Source of the DNA: JANNNF01 sp040385825
GTDB taxonomy: Bacteria > Pseudomonadota > Alphaproteobacteria > Rhodobacterales > Rhodobacteraceae
Length of the DNA: 64,000 bases
NCBI GenBank assembly: GCA_040385825.1
Contig: JAZKGQ010000002.1
Location: forward strand, 248,001-312,000
Reading direction: 5' to 3'
The position numbers and the translations under genes were made by a program. Below are positions 1 through 8,783 of the stretch, in pieces. The notes beneath the pieces were generated by a model. That model ran no database searches. It worked only from the letters and a program-made list of their open reading frames with translations, and was not told where the DNA came from. Position 1 is the first letter of the stretch. Each line of letters starts with the position of its first letter.

Positions 1-99
1 GACGGCCAGCGTATGCTGCTCGATGATCTCGGAATTGGGGTCGCGCAGGTCATAGGCGGAATGGCTGGTAGAGCCTTTTTTGATATTCAGGGGGGACAT
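1..99 (-). CDS. ilvN: Acetolactate synthase small (regulatory) subunit, N-terminal part
   Basis: Only the first 33 codons are inside the window; the gene runs off the left edge on the minus strand. The protein begins MSPLNIKKGSTSHSAYDLRD and continues into EIIEQHTLAV, which I recognise as the start of alphaproteobacterial IlvN, just before its ACT domain (HTLAV opens the first ACT strand). IlvN binds IlvI, activates it and confers feedback inhibition by valine in the first shared step of valine, leucine and isoleucine synthesis. It lies downstream of ilvI on the same strand but is separated from it by about 600 bases holding a toxin-antitoxin pair. The identity is well supported despite the truncation because the catalytic partner is next door. 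Confidence 0.85.
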   Translation of the reverse strand, partial: MSPLNIKKGSTSHSAYDLRDPNSEIIEQHTLAV

Positions 100-108
100 G
101 GGTCTTCC

Positions 109-414
109 TTATTCTGCCGCAGTCGCGCGGCGGTGTTCGTCGAGTTTGTCGGCCAGCCACATCTTGATCAGCGCCTGCCGGGTAACGCCGCGCGCGGTTG
201 CAACCGCGTCAAGGTCGCGGACCATCAGGGGCGGGAAGTCTACATTGACGCGGCGGGCCTTGGGCGGGACCATTTTACCTTTGGACCAGTCGATAAAATC
301 GTCAATCTCGTCGCTACCGTCGTCGAACAGTTTGTCGAATTCCTCGACGGTAATCGTCTTGGTCCCGTCAAGGCTGCGGACCGTCGCTGGTTTCTGTTCG
401 GACTGCACGTTCAT
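109..414 (-). CDS. brnA: BrnA-like antitoxin (CopG/ribbon-helix-helix family)
   Basis: This 101-residue protein has an acidic N-terminal half (EEFDKLFDDGSDEIDDFIDW) and a C-terminal segment, VNVDFPPLMVRDLDAVATARGVTRQALIKMWLADKL, that matches a ribbon-helix-helix DNA-binding fold: one strand and two helices with GVTRQALIK at the turn. In BrnTA systems this protein binds and neutralises the BrnT ribonuclease and represses the operon. Its start lies inside the 3' end of brnT (47-base overlap), so translation is probably coupled. It ends 9 bases before the ilvN start codon, so the pair is embedded in the ilv operon. It could instead be annotated as a generic CopG regulator; the partnership with brnT favours the antitoxin call. 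Confidence 0.75.
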   Translation of the reverse strand: MNVQSEQKPATVRSLDGTKTITVEEFDKLFDDGSDEIDDFIDWSKGKMVPPKARRVNVDFPPLMVRDLDAVATARGVTRQALIKMWLADKLDEHRRATAAE

Positions 415-667
415 GGGATGCTTCCTCTTCTGTCCTTGCGCGCCGCACCGAAATCAGACGGATCCGATCACCGCGCCATGTGTAGATCGCCGTCCAGGCC
501 CGACCGCCAGATATCGCCACACGCAACCATCGCGGTTCGCGAGGGAACGGCACTGGCTGTTCCCAACCGCAAACCGCCCACAACTGCTGCGCCTCGACAA
601 AGTCGATGCCGTGCTTGTCGCGGTTGGCGGCGCTTTTGGCGGGGTCGAACTCGAACTCTTGATCCAT
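368..667 (-). CDS. brnT: BrnT-like type II toxin (ribonuclease)
   Basis: The protein reads MDQEFEFDPAKSAANRDKHG followed by IDFVEAQQLW, the hallmark opening of BrnT (FxFDPxKxxxNxxKHGIDFxEA), then strands ending in IRLISVRRAR, the usual conserved C-terminal block. BrnT folds like RelE and inhibits translation by cleaving RNA. An in-frame ATG lies 27 bases upstream (694), but 667 matches the family start and lies about 6 bases after a possible extended -10 element. The C-terminus, about 15 residues of HERAVRTETSDGPQP, overlaps the antitoxin start and may be free tail. The gene follows the ilvI stop by about 30 bases on the same strand. Toxin activity is inferred from family only. Confidence 0.77.
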   Translation of the reverse strand: MDQEFEFDPAKSAANRDKHGIDFVEAQQLWAVCGWEQPVPFPREPRWLRVAISGGRAWTAIYTWRGDRIRLISVRRARTEEEASHERAVRTETSDGPQP

Positions 668-679
668 TATGGTGGCAAA

Positions 680-688
680 ACTATACCA
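680..688 (-). promoter_or_regulatory. Possible extended -10 promoter for brnTA
   Basis: On the minus strand the sequence reads TGGTATAGT, an extended -10 (TGnTATAxT). It would start transcription near 673, six bases before the preferred brnT start codon. No good -35 is visible at 16-18 bases, which is acceptable for an extended -10. It would let the toxin-antitoxin pair be expressed independently of the ilv leader. Weak evidence. Confidence 0.3.
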
Positions 689-696
689 TTTCAACC

Positions 697-2469
<1,773 letters not shown>

Positions 2470-2516
2470 CGTCATCGTCCTTTGCCACGGGCGGCTGCTG
2501 CGTCTGGTCTGGTCAA

Positions 2517-2542
2517 GAAAAAACCCCCGAGAGCATCGGGGG
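2517..2542 (-). terminator. Attenuator terminator in the ilvI leader
   Basis: On the minus strand CCCCCGA, loop TGCTC, TCGGGGG is followed by TTTTTTC: a 7-bp GC stem with a U-run, a textbook intrinsic terminator. It lies between the predicted ilv promoter and the ilvI start, after a short leader reading frame rich in Leu/Val codons, which is the layout of an amino-acid attenuator. Confidence 0.85.
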
Positions 2543-2569
2543 CGCATGGGAACCTGTCAGGGTCAACCG

Positions 2570-2617
2570 TTACCGGCCCATGCGCCTTTTCCTGCCTAGG
2601 ACTACACTACGCAACAT
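2570..2617 (-). CDS. ilv leader peptide (15 residues, Leu/Val codons)
   Basis: A short minus-strand frame reads MLRSVVLGRKRRMGR and stops with TAA 27 bases before the terminator hairpin. GGGAG lies 6 bases upstream of its ATG. The second to seventh codons include TTG (Leu), GTA (Val), GTC (Val) and CTA (Leu); TTG, GTA and CTA are uncommon in this GC-rich genome, so shortage of charged tRNA-Leu or tRNA-Val should stall the ribosome there. Position between promoter and terminator supports classic attenuation of ilvI. It is too short for routine gene calling. Confidence 0.7.
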   Translation of the reverse strand: MLRSVVLGRKRRMGR

Positions 2618-2643
2618 GCGCCACTCCCTTATCATCGGAGGCG

Positions 2644-2672
2644 AACCTAGGGGGATGCAGCGGGGGCGTCAA
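2644..2672 (-). promoter_or_regulatory. Predicted sigma-70 promoter of the ilv leader
   Basis: On the minus strand TTGACG (2672-2667) and TAGGTT (2649-2644) are separated by 17 bases. Transcription would start near 2637, about 20 bases before the leader-peptide ATG. Spacing and the -35 are good; the -10 is moderate. Confidence 0.6.
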
Positions 2673-3071
2673 CTGCAAAAGCGCATCTAATCTGTCGCGC
2701 AGATGCTGATTTTTGGTATTTTATTACTTTTTGTGGGATGTGATTGTAATATTCTGAAATAGAGGGGTGGGAATTTTGCTGCGCGGCAGGATGCAGGCCA
2801 CGACTCGGGGCCGGGACCGGGGCCTGTGGTCATGGGCGCGCCCGGACGATGCAGGTGCCGCCACGTCAGCCGCCCCGGCCTTCGTGCGGCGGGGGCGGGC
2901 AGATGCACGGAAATTGGGCGATATCCGGGGCTTGCGGGGCAAACGGCCTGGCCACTTTGCACCGGCAAAGGTGAAGAAAACAGTTCTCAATACGGCTGCG
3001 GGTGGATAGGCTTCGGGTCGAAACCATTCGGACCCCGATCAGAACGGGGCCGATCAGCGGAGGAGAACTGC
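2673..3071. other. Intergenic region between ilv promoter and takP
   Basis: About 400 bases lie between the divergent ilv and takP transcription units. Positions 2701-2765 are distinctly AT-rich for this genome and may hold promoter elements. A small hairpin CTTTGC-ACCG-GCAAAG sits at 2955-2970. The takP ribosome-binding site (GGAGGAGAA) is at 3058-3066. I see no convincing gene; reading frames here lack a ribosome-binding site and do not look protein-like. Confidence 0.5.
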
Positions 3072-4178
3072 ATGGATCGTCGTTCCTTTATCACCAAGGC
3101 TGCCCTGGGTGGCAGCGTGGCCGCCGGGGCCGCCGTGCTTGGCGCACCCGCCATCGCGCAGACCGCGCCCAAGATCACCTGGCGGGTAACATCGTCCTTC
3201 CCCAAGGCGCTGGACACGATCTATGGCGCTGCCGACACGATGGCAAAATTCGTGTCGGAAGCCACCGATGGCAATTTCACCATTCAGGTGTTCCCGGCGG
3301 GCGAACTTGTCCCCGGCCTGGAAGCCGCCGATGCGGTGTCGTCGGGCACGGTCGAGGCCTGCCACACGGTGCCGTATTATTTCTGGGGCAAGGATCCGAC
3401 CTATGCCCTGGGGGCTGCGGTGCCGTTCGGTCTGAATGCGCGGATGATGAACGCCTGGTGGTACTATGGCGGCGGCATCGACATGATGAACGAATTCTAC
3501 GCCACCCAGAACCTGATCGCCTTCCCGGCGGGCAATACCGGCGTGCAGATGGCGGGCTGGTATCGCAAGGAAATCAACAGCCTGGCCGACATGCAGGGCC
3601 TGAAAATGCGGATCGGCGGTTTTGCCGGCAAGGTGATCGAGAAACTGGGCGTGGTGCCGCAGCAGATTCCGGGCGGCGACATCTATCCGGCGCTGGAAAA
3701 GGGCACCATCGACGCCGCCGAATGGGTCGGCCCCTATGACGACGAAAAGCTGGGGTTCTTCAAGGTCGCGCCCTACTACTACTATCCCGGCTGGTGGGAA
3801 GGTGGCCCGTCGATCGCCACGATGATCAACCTTGCCAAGTGGAGCGAGCTGCCCCCGGCCTATCAGGCGATCCTGAAGACCGGCTGCGCGCTGGCCAACA
3901 CTGACATGCTGGCGTCCTACGACTGGAAAAACCCGACCGCGATCAAGAGCCTTGTCGCAGGCGGCGCACAGTTGCGCCCGCTGCCGCAAGACGTGCTGTC
4001 GGCGGCGTTTGACGCGGCCGTGGCCACCTATGCCGAAGTGTCGGCCACCAACGCGACCTTCAAGAAGATCAAGGAAAGCCAGGATGCCTTCCGCCGCGAC
4101 GCCTATCTGAACGCCCAGTTGGCCGAATACAACTATGACGTGTTCATGATGGCCCAGCAGCAGGCAGGCAAACTGTAA
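3072..4178 (+). CDS. takP: TRAP transporter substrate-binding protein, 2-oxoacid type
   Basis: This 368-residue protein is a DctP-type periplasmic binding protein closely resembling TakP of Rhodobacter sphaeroides, which binds pyruvate and other 2-oxo acids. It starts MDRRSFITKAALGG, a twin-arginine signal with an AxA-Q cleavage site near residue 30 (APAIAQ), suggesting Tat export. Family segments are VFPAGELVPGLEAADAV, QQIPGGDIYPALEKGTIDA and the strongly conserved EWVGPYDDEKLGFF...YYYPGWWEGGP, which forms the ligand and sodium site in TakP. A strong GGAGGAGAA precedes ATG 3072; a longer frame from 2826 has no such site. Its membrane partners converge on it from the other strand, which is an odd arrangement for a tripartite transporter. 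Confidence 0.92.
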   Translation: MDRRSFITKAALGGSVAAGAAVLGAPAIAQTAPKITWRVTSSFPKALDTIYGAADTMAKFVSEATDGNFTIQVFPAGELVPGLEAADAVSSGTVEACHTVPYYFWGKDPTYALGAAVPFGLNARMMNAWWYYGGGIDMMNEFYATQNLIAFPAGNTGVQMAGWYRKEINSLADMQGLKMRIGGFAGKVIEKLGVVPQQIPGGDIYPALEKGTIDAAEWVGPYDDEKLGFFKVAPYYYYPGWWEGGPSIATMINLAKWSELPPAYQAILKTGCALANTDMLASYDWKNPTAIKSLVAGGAQLRPLPQDVLSAAFDAAVATYAEVSATNATFKKIKESQDAFRRDAYLNAQLAEYNYDVFMMAQQQAGKL

Positions 4179-4223
4179 GCCGCAGGTTTTGCTGAAAACG
4201 CCGGGGGTTTCACACCCCCCCCC

Positions 4224-4278
4224 GCCCGGCCACTGGCCGGGCGTTCTTCGCTAAAATCTTCCACTGGAAGATTTTTTA
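4224..4278 (+). terminator. Two consecutive hairpins after takP
   Basis: GCCCGGCC-ACT-GGCCGGGC at 4224-4242 is followed by GTTCTTCG, a weak T-tract. A second palindrome, AAAATCTTCC-ACT-GGAAGATTTTTT (about 4253-4278), ends in six T. Together they probably terminate takP. Confidence 0.6.
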
Positions 4279-4286
4279 ACGCTCAT

Positions 4287-4317
4287 CACCCCGTGGGATA
4301 TTTGAGCCAGTATGAAA
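4287..4317 (+). repeat. Divergent copy of the GATATTT intergenic repeat
   Basis: CCCCGTGGGATATTTGAG followed by CCAGTATGAAA resembles the AT-rich half of the repeat seen at 12606, 39061, 49102 and 61585 (consensus CCCCGAGATATTTATG then AACAGATGATGA). It lies, as elsewhere, in the 3' space between genes. Confidence 0.45.
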
Positions 4318-4320
4318 TGC

Positions 4321-4361
4321 AAAAGGCCCCGGAGCGGTTGCTTCGGGGCCTTTTTGTTTTT
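4321..4361. terminator. Bidirectional intrinsic terminator between takP and the TRAP permease gene
   Basis: AAAAGGCCCCGGAGC...GCTTCGGGGCCTTTTTGTTTTT: the arms AGGCCCCG/CGGGGCCT are perfect and are flanked by A on the left and T on the right, so it can terminate both the rightward takP transcript and the leftward permease operon. Confidence 0.85.
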
Positions 4362-4371
4362 GGGTTCGGCG

Positions 4372-6144
4372 TTACGGGGTGACGGACGGTTCCCCGAGCT
4401 TTGGTGCGCCAAGGGCAGGGGCACCCAGAACCGGGGCCCCGAGCGTTGGTGCCCCCAATGTCGGTGCCCCCAGACTTGGGGCCCCCAGAACCGGCGCGCC
4501 AAGGCTGGTGGTGCCCGACGGTGCGCCAAGGGTGTTCAGGGTGGGCACCTTGATCTCGATGGTGGACGGGTCCACCACCACGCCCTTGTAGTGCATCACC
4601 ATCTGCGGGAAGCCGATCACCAGCCCGATCATCACGACCTGGATCACCACGAACGGCACCGCCCCCCAGTAGATCTGCCCGGTTGTCACCCCTGCGGTGC
4701 GGTTGCCCGTGACCTTGTCGACATAGCTCGACTTGGGGGCCACCGACCGCAGGTAGAACAGCGAAAAGCCGAACGGCGGGTGCATGAACGAGGTCTGCAT
4801 GTTGACCCCCAGAATGACCCCGAACCAGATCAGATCGATCCCCAAGGCCTGCGCCGGGGCGACAAGCAGGGGCACGATGATGAAGGCCAGCTCGAAGAAA
4901 TCGAGGAAAAACGCGAGCAGGAACACAAGGATCGACACGAAGATCAGGAACCCTGTCTGTCCGCCCGGCACGGCCACCAGCAGATGTTCGACCCAGACAT
5001 GGCCGTTCACTCCGTAGAACGTCAGCGAGAACACCCGCGCGCCGATCAGGATGAACATGACGAAGGCCGACAGCCGCGTGGTGGATTCCAGCGCCTGACG
5101 GATCACCCCCATGTTGAGCCGGCCCTTCAGCGCCGCCAGAAGCAGCGACCCGACCGCCCCCATGGCCCCGCCTTCTGTCGGGGTGGCGATGCCAAGGAAG
5201 ATGGTGCCCAGTACCAGAAAGATCAGCGCAAGCGGCGGGATCAGCACCATGATCACCTGCTGGGCCAGCCGCGACATGGTGTTCATGCCGGTGGATTTGT
5301 CGATCACGGCGTAAAGGTAGATCAGCACCACCCCGACAGTGCCGCCCAGAATGTCGGCATTGGCCCCCTGGCTTTCGTACAGCATCACATGCGCGCCGTA
5401 GCCGATGGCAATTGCCCCGGCAATCGCCACCAGCAGCGAGGTGATGCCATGGCCCAGCGTGCGGGCCTCGGGCGGCAGGGCGGGCACCCATTGCGGCCGC
5501 CACATCGAAATGACGAACACATAGGCCATGTAAAGCCCGGTCAGCACAAGGCCGGGGATCATCGCGCCCTTGTACATGTCGCCGACAGACCGGCCCAGCT
5601 GGTCGGCCAGAACGATCAGCACCAAGGACGGCGGAATGATCTGCGCCAGCGTGCCCGAGGCCGCAATCACCCCCGATGCCACCCGGCGGTCATAGCCATA
5701 GCGCAGCATGATCGGCAGCGAAATCAGGCCCATGGCGATCACCGATGCCGCGACAACCCCCGTTGTGGCTGCAAGCAAGGCCCCCACGATGATCACCGCA
5801 TAGGCAAGGCCGCCCCGGATCGGGCCGAACAACTGGCCGACCGTATCCAGCAGATCCTCGGCCATGCCGGACCGTTCCAGCACGATGCCCATGAAGGTGA
5901 AGAACGGTATCGCCAGCAACGTCTCATTCGACATCACCCCCCAGAGCCGGATGGGCATGGTCGACAGCAACGGCCAGTCCAGCGTGATGGTGCTTTCGGA
6001 ATAGGGGGCAAGCCAGACGCCGATGGCAAAGAACAACAGCCCGTTTGCCGCCAGCGAAAACGCCACCGGATAGCCAAGCAGCAAGAAGATCACGAGGCTG
6101 GCGAACATGATCGGCGCCATGTTCAGCGCGATGAATTCCATCAT
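4372..6144 (-). CDS. dctM: TRAP transporter large permease (DctM/TakM) with an LGAP-repeat tail
   Basis: This 590-residue membrane protein is the ion-coupled transport subunit of a TRAP system. It shows the DctM pattern of many hydrophobic segments, with IPFFTFMGIVLERSGMAEDLL, AATTGVVAASVIAMG, IIPPSLVLIVLADQ and IATPTEGGAMGA as conserved blocks, and a second half with FLDFFELAFIIVPLL and NMQTSFMHPPFGFSLFYLR. It overlaps dctQ by four bases (ATGA). The final ~50 residues are unlike the family: eight copies of (T/S/V/A)LGAP plus one KLGEP, encoded by imperfect 15-base repeats at 4375-4533. Substrate is inferred to be 2-oxo acids from the adjacent takP. Confidence 0.92.
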   Translation of the reverse strand: MMEFIALNMAPIMFASLVIFLLLGYPVAFSLAANGLLFFAIGVWLAPYSESTITLDWPLLSTMPIRLWGVMSNETLLAIPFFTFMGIVLERSGMAEDLLDTVGQLFGPIRGGLAYAVIIVGALLAATTGVVAASVIAMGLISLPIMLRYGYDRRVASGVIAASGTLAQIIPPSLVLIVLADQLGRSVGDMYKGAMIPGLVLTGLYMAYVFVISMWRPQWVPALPPEARTLGHGITSLLVAIAGAIAIGYGAHVMLYESQGANADILGGTVGVVLIYLYAVIDKSTGMNTMSRLAQQVIMVLIPPLALIFLVLGTIFLGIATPTEGGAMGAVGSLLLAALKGRLNMGVIRQALESTTRLSAFVMFILIGARVFSLTFYGVNGHVWVEHLLVAVPGGQTGFLIFVSILVFLLAFFLDFFELAFIIVPLLVAPAQALGIDLIWFGVILGVNMQTSFMHPPFGFSLFYLRSVAPKSSYVDKVTGNRTAGVTTGQIYWGAVPFVVIQVVMIGLVIGFPQMVMHYKGVVVDPSTIEIKVPTLNTLGAPSGTTSLGAPVLGAPSLGAPTLGAPTLGAPVLGAPALGAPKLGEPSVTP

Positions 6145-6767
6145 GTGCGATCCCCCATCCGGCGTTTTTCCTCAAGCTCCGCAAGACGGGCCACCTCGGC
6201 GGCAAGGGCCGCCCCTTCCAGTTCAGCCGCCTCATGGGCCGAGATGAAGGGGGTGGGATCGTCCATCAGTCCGCGCATGATGGCGATTTTCTTGACGATC
6301 TCGGAATAGGCCTGCAACAGCAGCAGAAGAAACCCGGCCAACAGCATCGCGCGCGCCGGCCAGATGATCAGGCCGCCCGCATTGGTGGAAATCTGCCCGA
6401 TCCTCCACGCGTTGTAGGCATAGGGAACCAGCATCCACGACATGATCAGCACGAAGGGCAGCAAGAAGAACACATGGCCGAACAGGTCGATCCAGTGCTG
6501 GGTCCGCCGCGACCTGGTGCCATAGAAGATGTCGATGCGGATGTGTTCGTTCTGTTGCAGCGTATAGGCCGCAGCGCCCATGAAGGCTGCCCCGAACAGA
6601 TACCATTGCAGTTCCAGCCATGAATTGGACGACATGCTGAAAACCTTGCGCACGATGGCATTGCCCGCACTGACCAGCACCGCCACAAGGATCAGCCACA
6701 TGACTGCCTTGAAGACGGCTTCTGTCAGCCGGTCAATCCCGCGGGCGACCGCGAGTAATGGTTGCAT
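6141..6767 (-). CDS. dctQ: TRAP transporter small permease (DctQ/TakQ)
   Basis: A 208-residue protein with four hydrophobic segments: VFKAVMWLILVAVLVSAGNA, the WLELQWYLFGAAFMGAAAYTL segment typical of DctQ, FFLLPFVLIMSWML and AMLLAGFLLLLLQ. The motif NEHIRIDIFYG after the second segment is the usual DctQ cytoplasmic loop (hxRVDl). The small permease links the binding protein and large permease. GGAGGATACC precedes the ATG at 6767; a start 14 codons upstream lacks support. The C-terminal 45 residues are charged, alanine/glutamate-rich and probably helical. It precedes and overlaps dctM, so the two are co-translated. Confidence 0.9.
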   Translation of the reverse strand: MQPLLAVARGIDRLTEAVFKAVMWLILVAVLVSAGNAIVRKVFSMSSNSWLELQWYLFGAAFMGAAAYTLQQNEHIRIDIFYGTRSRRTQHWIDLFGHVFFLLPFVLIMSWMLVPYAYNAWRIGQISTNAGGLIIWPARAMLLAGFLLLLLQAYSEIVKKIAIMRGLMDDPTPFISAHEAAELEGAALAAEVARLAELEEKRRMGDRT

Positions 6768-7045
6768 TGGTATCCTCCCTCCGAAGCACGCCCGAACCTG
6801 CGTGCGCATCTTGTTGTTCTTGATTATTCCTGCGTGTGAACCTTGTGTCCTGCCATCGGGTTATGACGACGCAGGCTGTGCGTCAACAAACCTCTTGCCT
6901 CCTTTACGTCAGGATAACGCGGGAAGGCGGGGTTCGATCAAGTCTCATCTTGCGGCAGGGGGATCGGGTCCGCGACAGCCGCCAGATCTGCCTCATCCGA
7001 GGGCAGTTTTTCAGGCGGCATACGACGGCAGGCCAAGGGCCGCGG

Positions 7046-7912
7046 TCATTCCGATGCGATGTGGCGGCTGGAATCGCGCGGCGCATCGCGGCCGGCCCGG
7101 CTGTCGGGCAGGTTGATGCGGGCCACCTGTTCGGCAATCGGATCGACCGACAGGGGGTGCAGTTCGGCCCGGTGATCGCGGGCGTCGCCGATATTCTGCC
7201 ACTGTCCGCCCTTGTAGATCTCAAGCGCGGAAAACCCGGCCTTGTAGCCCATCTTGCGGCTGCCGGGCACCCAGTAGCCGAGGTATAGGTAGGGCAGCCC
7301 CGCCTCGCGCGCGATGGCGATATGATCAAGGATGACATGGGTGCCAAGGCTGTCGGCGGCCAGGTCCGGATCGTAGAAGGAATAGACCATGCTGAGGCCG
7401 TCATCGAACACATCGGTCAGGCAGACCGCCGACAGCGGGCGGATGCGGTCGTCGCTGTCACGCGAATATTCGATCACCCGGCTTTTGATCGGGGTTTCCT
7501 CGATCATCGCGGCGAATTCGAAGATGTCCATGTCGGCCATGCCGCCATCGGCATGGCGGCTGTCCAGATAGCGGCGGAACAGGGCGAACTGGTCTTCGGT
7601 GGCCCAGGGGCTGGTGGCGTTGCGGCGCAGATGGGCGTTGCGCTTCATCACCTTGCGCTGGCTGCGGCTGGGCACGAAATCGGCCACCCGGATGCGGGCT
7701 GACAGACAGGCCGAACATTCCGCGCAGGACGGGCGGTACAGCACGTTCTGGCTGCGCCGGAACCCCTGTTTCGACAGGGTGTCATTCAACCGCTGCGCAT
7801 GTTCGCCTTGCAGCGCCGTGAACAATTTCCGTTCCATCCGCCCCTGAAGATAGGGGCAGGGCTGCGGAGCCGTCACATAGAATTGCGGCGCGATGGGAAG
7901 GGTGTGGCGCAT
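7046..7912 (-). CDS. bpt: Aspartate/glutamate leucyltransferase (N-end rule aminoacyl-transferase)
   Basis: The 288-residue protein belongs to the ATE/Bpt family, which adds leucine from Leu-tRNA to proteins with N-terminal Asp or Glu and marks them for ClpS/ClpAP degradation. The N-terminal domain carries the cysteine cluster RPSCAECSACLSARI with CPYL before it; the C-terminal GNAT-like domain shows YSFYDPDLAADSLGTHVILD and LPYLYLGYWVPGSRKMGYKAGF, both diagnostic. The start at 7912 (MRHTLPIAPQFY) matches the family; an upstream ATG at 7942 would add ten unconserved residues. It stands alone, downstream of the DUF2852 gene and its terminator. Confidence 0.92.
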   Translation of the reverse strand: MRHTLPIAPQFYVTAPQPCPYLQGRMERKLFTALQGEHAQRLNDTLSKQGFRRSQNVLYRPSCAECSACLSARIRVADFVPSRSQRKVMKRNAHLRRNATSPWATEDQFALFRRYLDSRHADGGMADMDIFEFAAMIEETPIKSRVIEYSRDSDDRIRPLSAVCLTDVFDDGLSMVYSFYDPDLAADSLGTHVILDHIAIAREAGLPYLYLGYWVPGSRKMGYKAGFSALEIYKGGQWQNIGDARDHRAELHPLSVDPIAEQVARINLPDSRAGRDAPRDSSRHIASE

Positions 7913-8011
7913 TCCGGCTTTGCTGTCGGGGAAAGATGGCAAAGCCTATCAAGCCCGCGGGCAGTCGCCAAGCAGGGATTTTGGCGTAATGCGGCCAATT
8001 TGCAGCCAGAA

Positions 8012-8035
8012 AGCCCCGCCCTTTGCGGGCGGGGC
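8012..8035 (-). terminator. Intrinsic terminator after the DUF2852 gene
   Basis: The perfect arms AGCCCCGCCC/GGGCGGGGCT enclose a short loop; read on the minus strand it is followed by TTCTGGC. It lies just past the stop of the DUF2852 gene and before bpt. Confidence 0.6.
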
Positions 8036-8055
8036 TGCGGGTCTGCGGGACAGGA

Positions 8056-8535
8056 TCAGTAGTCGCCGCCGCGCAGGGTGTCGCGCGGGGGGGGCGCCTC
8101 GGCTGCAACCTGGGCTGCGGCGGCATCCTCGGCACGGTTTGCGGCGGCGCGGTCTTGCATGAACGTGTCGAATTCGGACTTGTCCTTGGCATCGCGCAGC
8201 CGTTGCAGGAAGGATTCAAACGCCATCTGTTCTTCCTCCAGCCGGCGCAGGGTATCGGCCTTGTAGGCGTCAAACACCGTGTTGCCCGAGCTGTGGCGGC
8301 CCATGTGACGGTCGTGGTGGCGATGGTTGCGCTGTGCGCAGGAATGGCGGCTGAACATGCGTTTGCTCCAGATCAGATAGGCCAGCACGGCCAGGCCCAC
8401 AGGCCAGATGAAGATGAAGGCCAGAACCATGGCGGCGATCCAGGCGGGTCTGCCGCGATCATCCAGCCAGCGTTCGGCGCGGCGAAACCAGGACATGAAA
8501 CCGCCGGTACGGGGGGCGGCTGAATAGGGGGTCAT
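8056..8535 (-). CDS. DUF2852 membrane-anchored protein
   Basis: A 159-residue protein of unknown function that resembles the alphaproteobacterial DUF2852 family. One clear membrane segment, AAMVLAFIFIWPVGLAVLAYLIW, follows an amphipathic stretch (WFRRAERWLDD). After it comes a histidine-rich linker (RNHRHHDRHMGRHSSGN), then a helical, charged region (YKADTLRRLEEEQMAFESFLQRLRDAKDKSEFDTFM) typical of the family. The start at 8535 has GGAG seven bases upstream; a longer frame from 8589 does not. It is divergent from glnE, with a palindrome between them at 8619-8637. Function unknown. Confidence 0.75.
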   Translation of the reverse strand: MTPYSAAPRTGGFMSWFRRAERWLDDRGRPAWIAAMVLAFIFIWPVGLAVLAYLIWSKRMFSRHSCAQRNHRHHDRHMGRHSSGNTVFDAYKADTLRRLEEEQMAFESFLQRLRDAKDKSEFDTFMQDRAAANRAEDAAAAQVAAEAPPPRDTLRGGDY

Positions 8536-8618
8536 CGGCAGTCTCCACTGTTCTAGGGTGTGTTTGGGTTCAGGCTGTGCTTGCGCCACAGGGCGTGTCC
8601 CACAGCGCGTCTTGGTGT

Positions 8619-8637
8619 ATGTGAAGTCGTTTCACAT
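8619..8637. promoter_or_regulatory. Palindrome between divergent DUF2852 gene and glnE
   Basis: ATGTGAA-GTCGT-TTCACAT is a perfect 7-bp inverted repeat with a 5-base centre, the geometry of a dimeric repressor or activator site. The AT-rich stretch GTTAAAATAGTTTACATG follows at 8680-8697. The regulator is unknown. Confidence 0.4.
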
Positions 8638-8783
8638 GACCCAAGATGTCCATGAAGGGCGACCGGTTCAAGAGGGTATGTTAAAATAGTTTACATGCCG
8701 GGACCGGGGCGCCGGAACACCACGCCGCCCGCGCTGTTGTGCCCCGCGTTGACCCCGCCGCGCCGCCACCGCATGATGCGGCC

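Noticed and set aside
4312..6309. A 665-codon plus-strand frame opposite dctM and dctQ
   Set aside because: The membrane proteins on the minus strand match the DctM/DctQ families; the opposite frame is histidine/glutamine-rich and has no family features.
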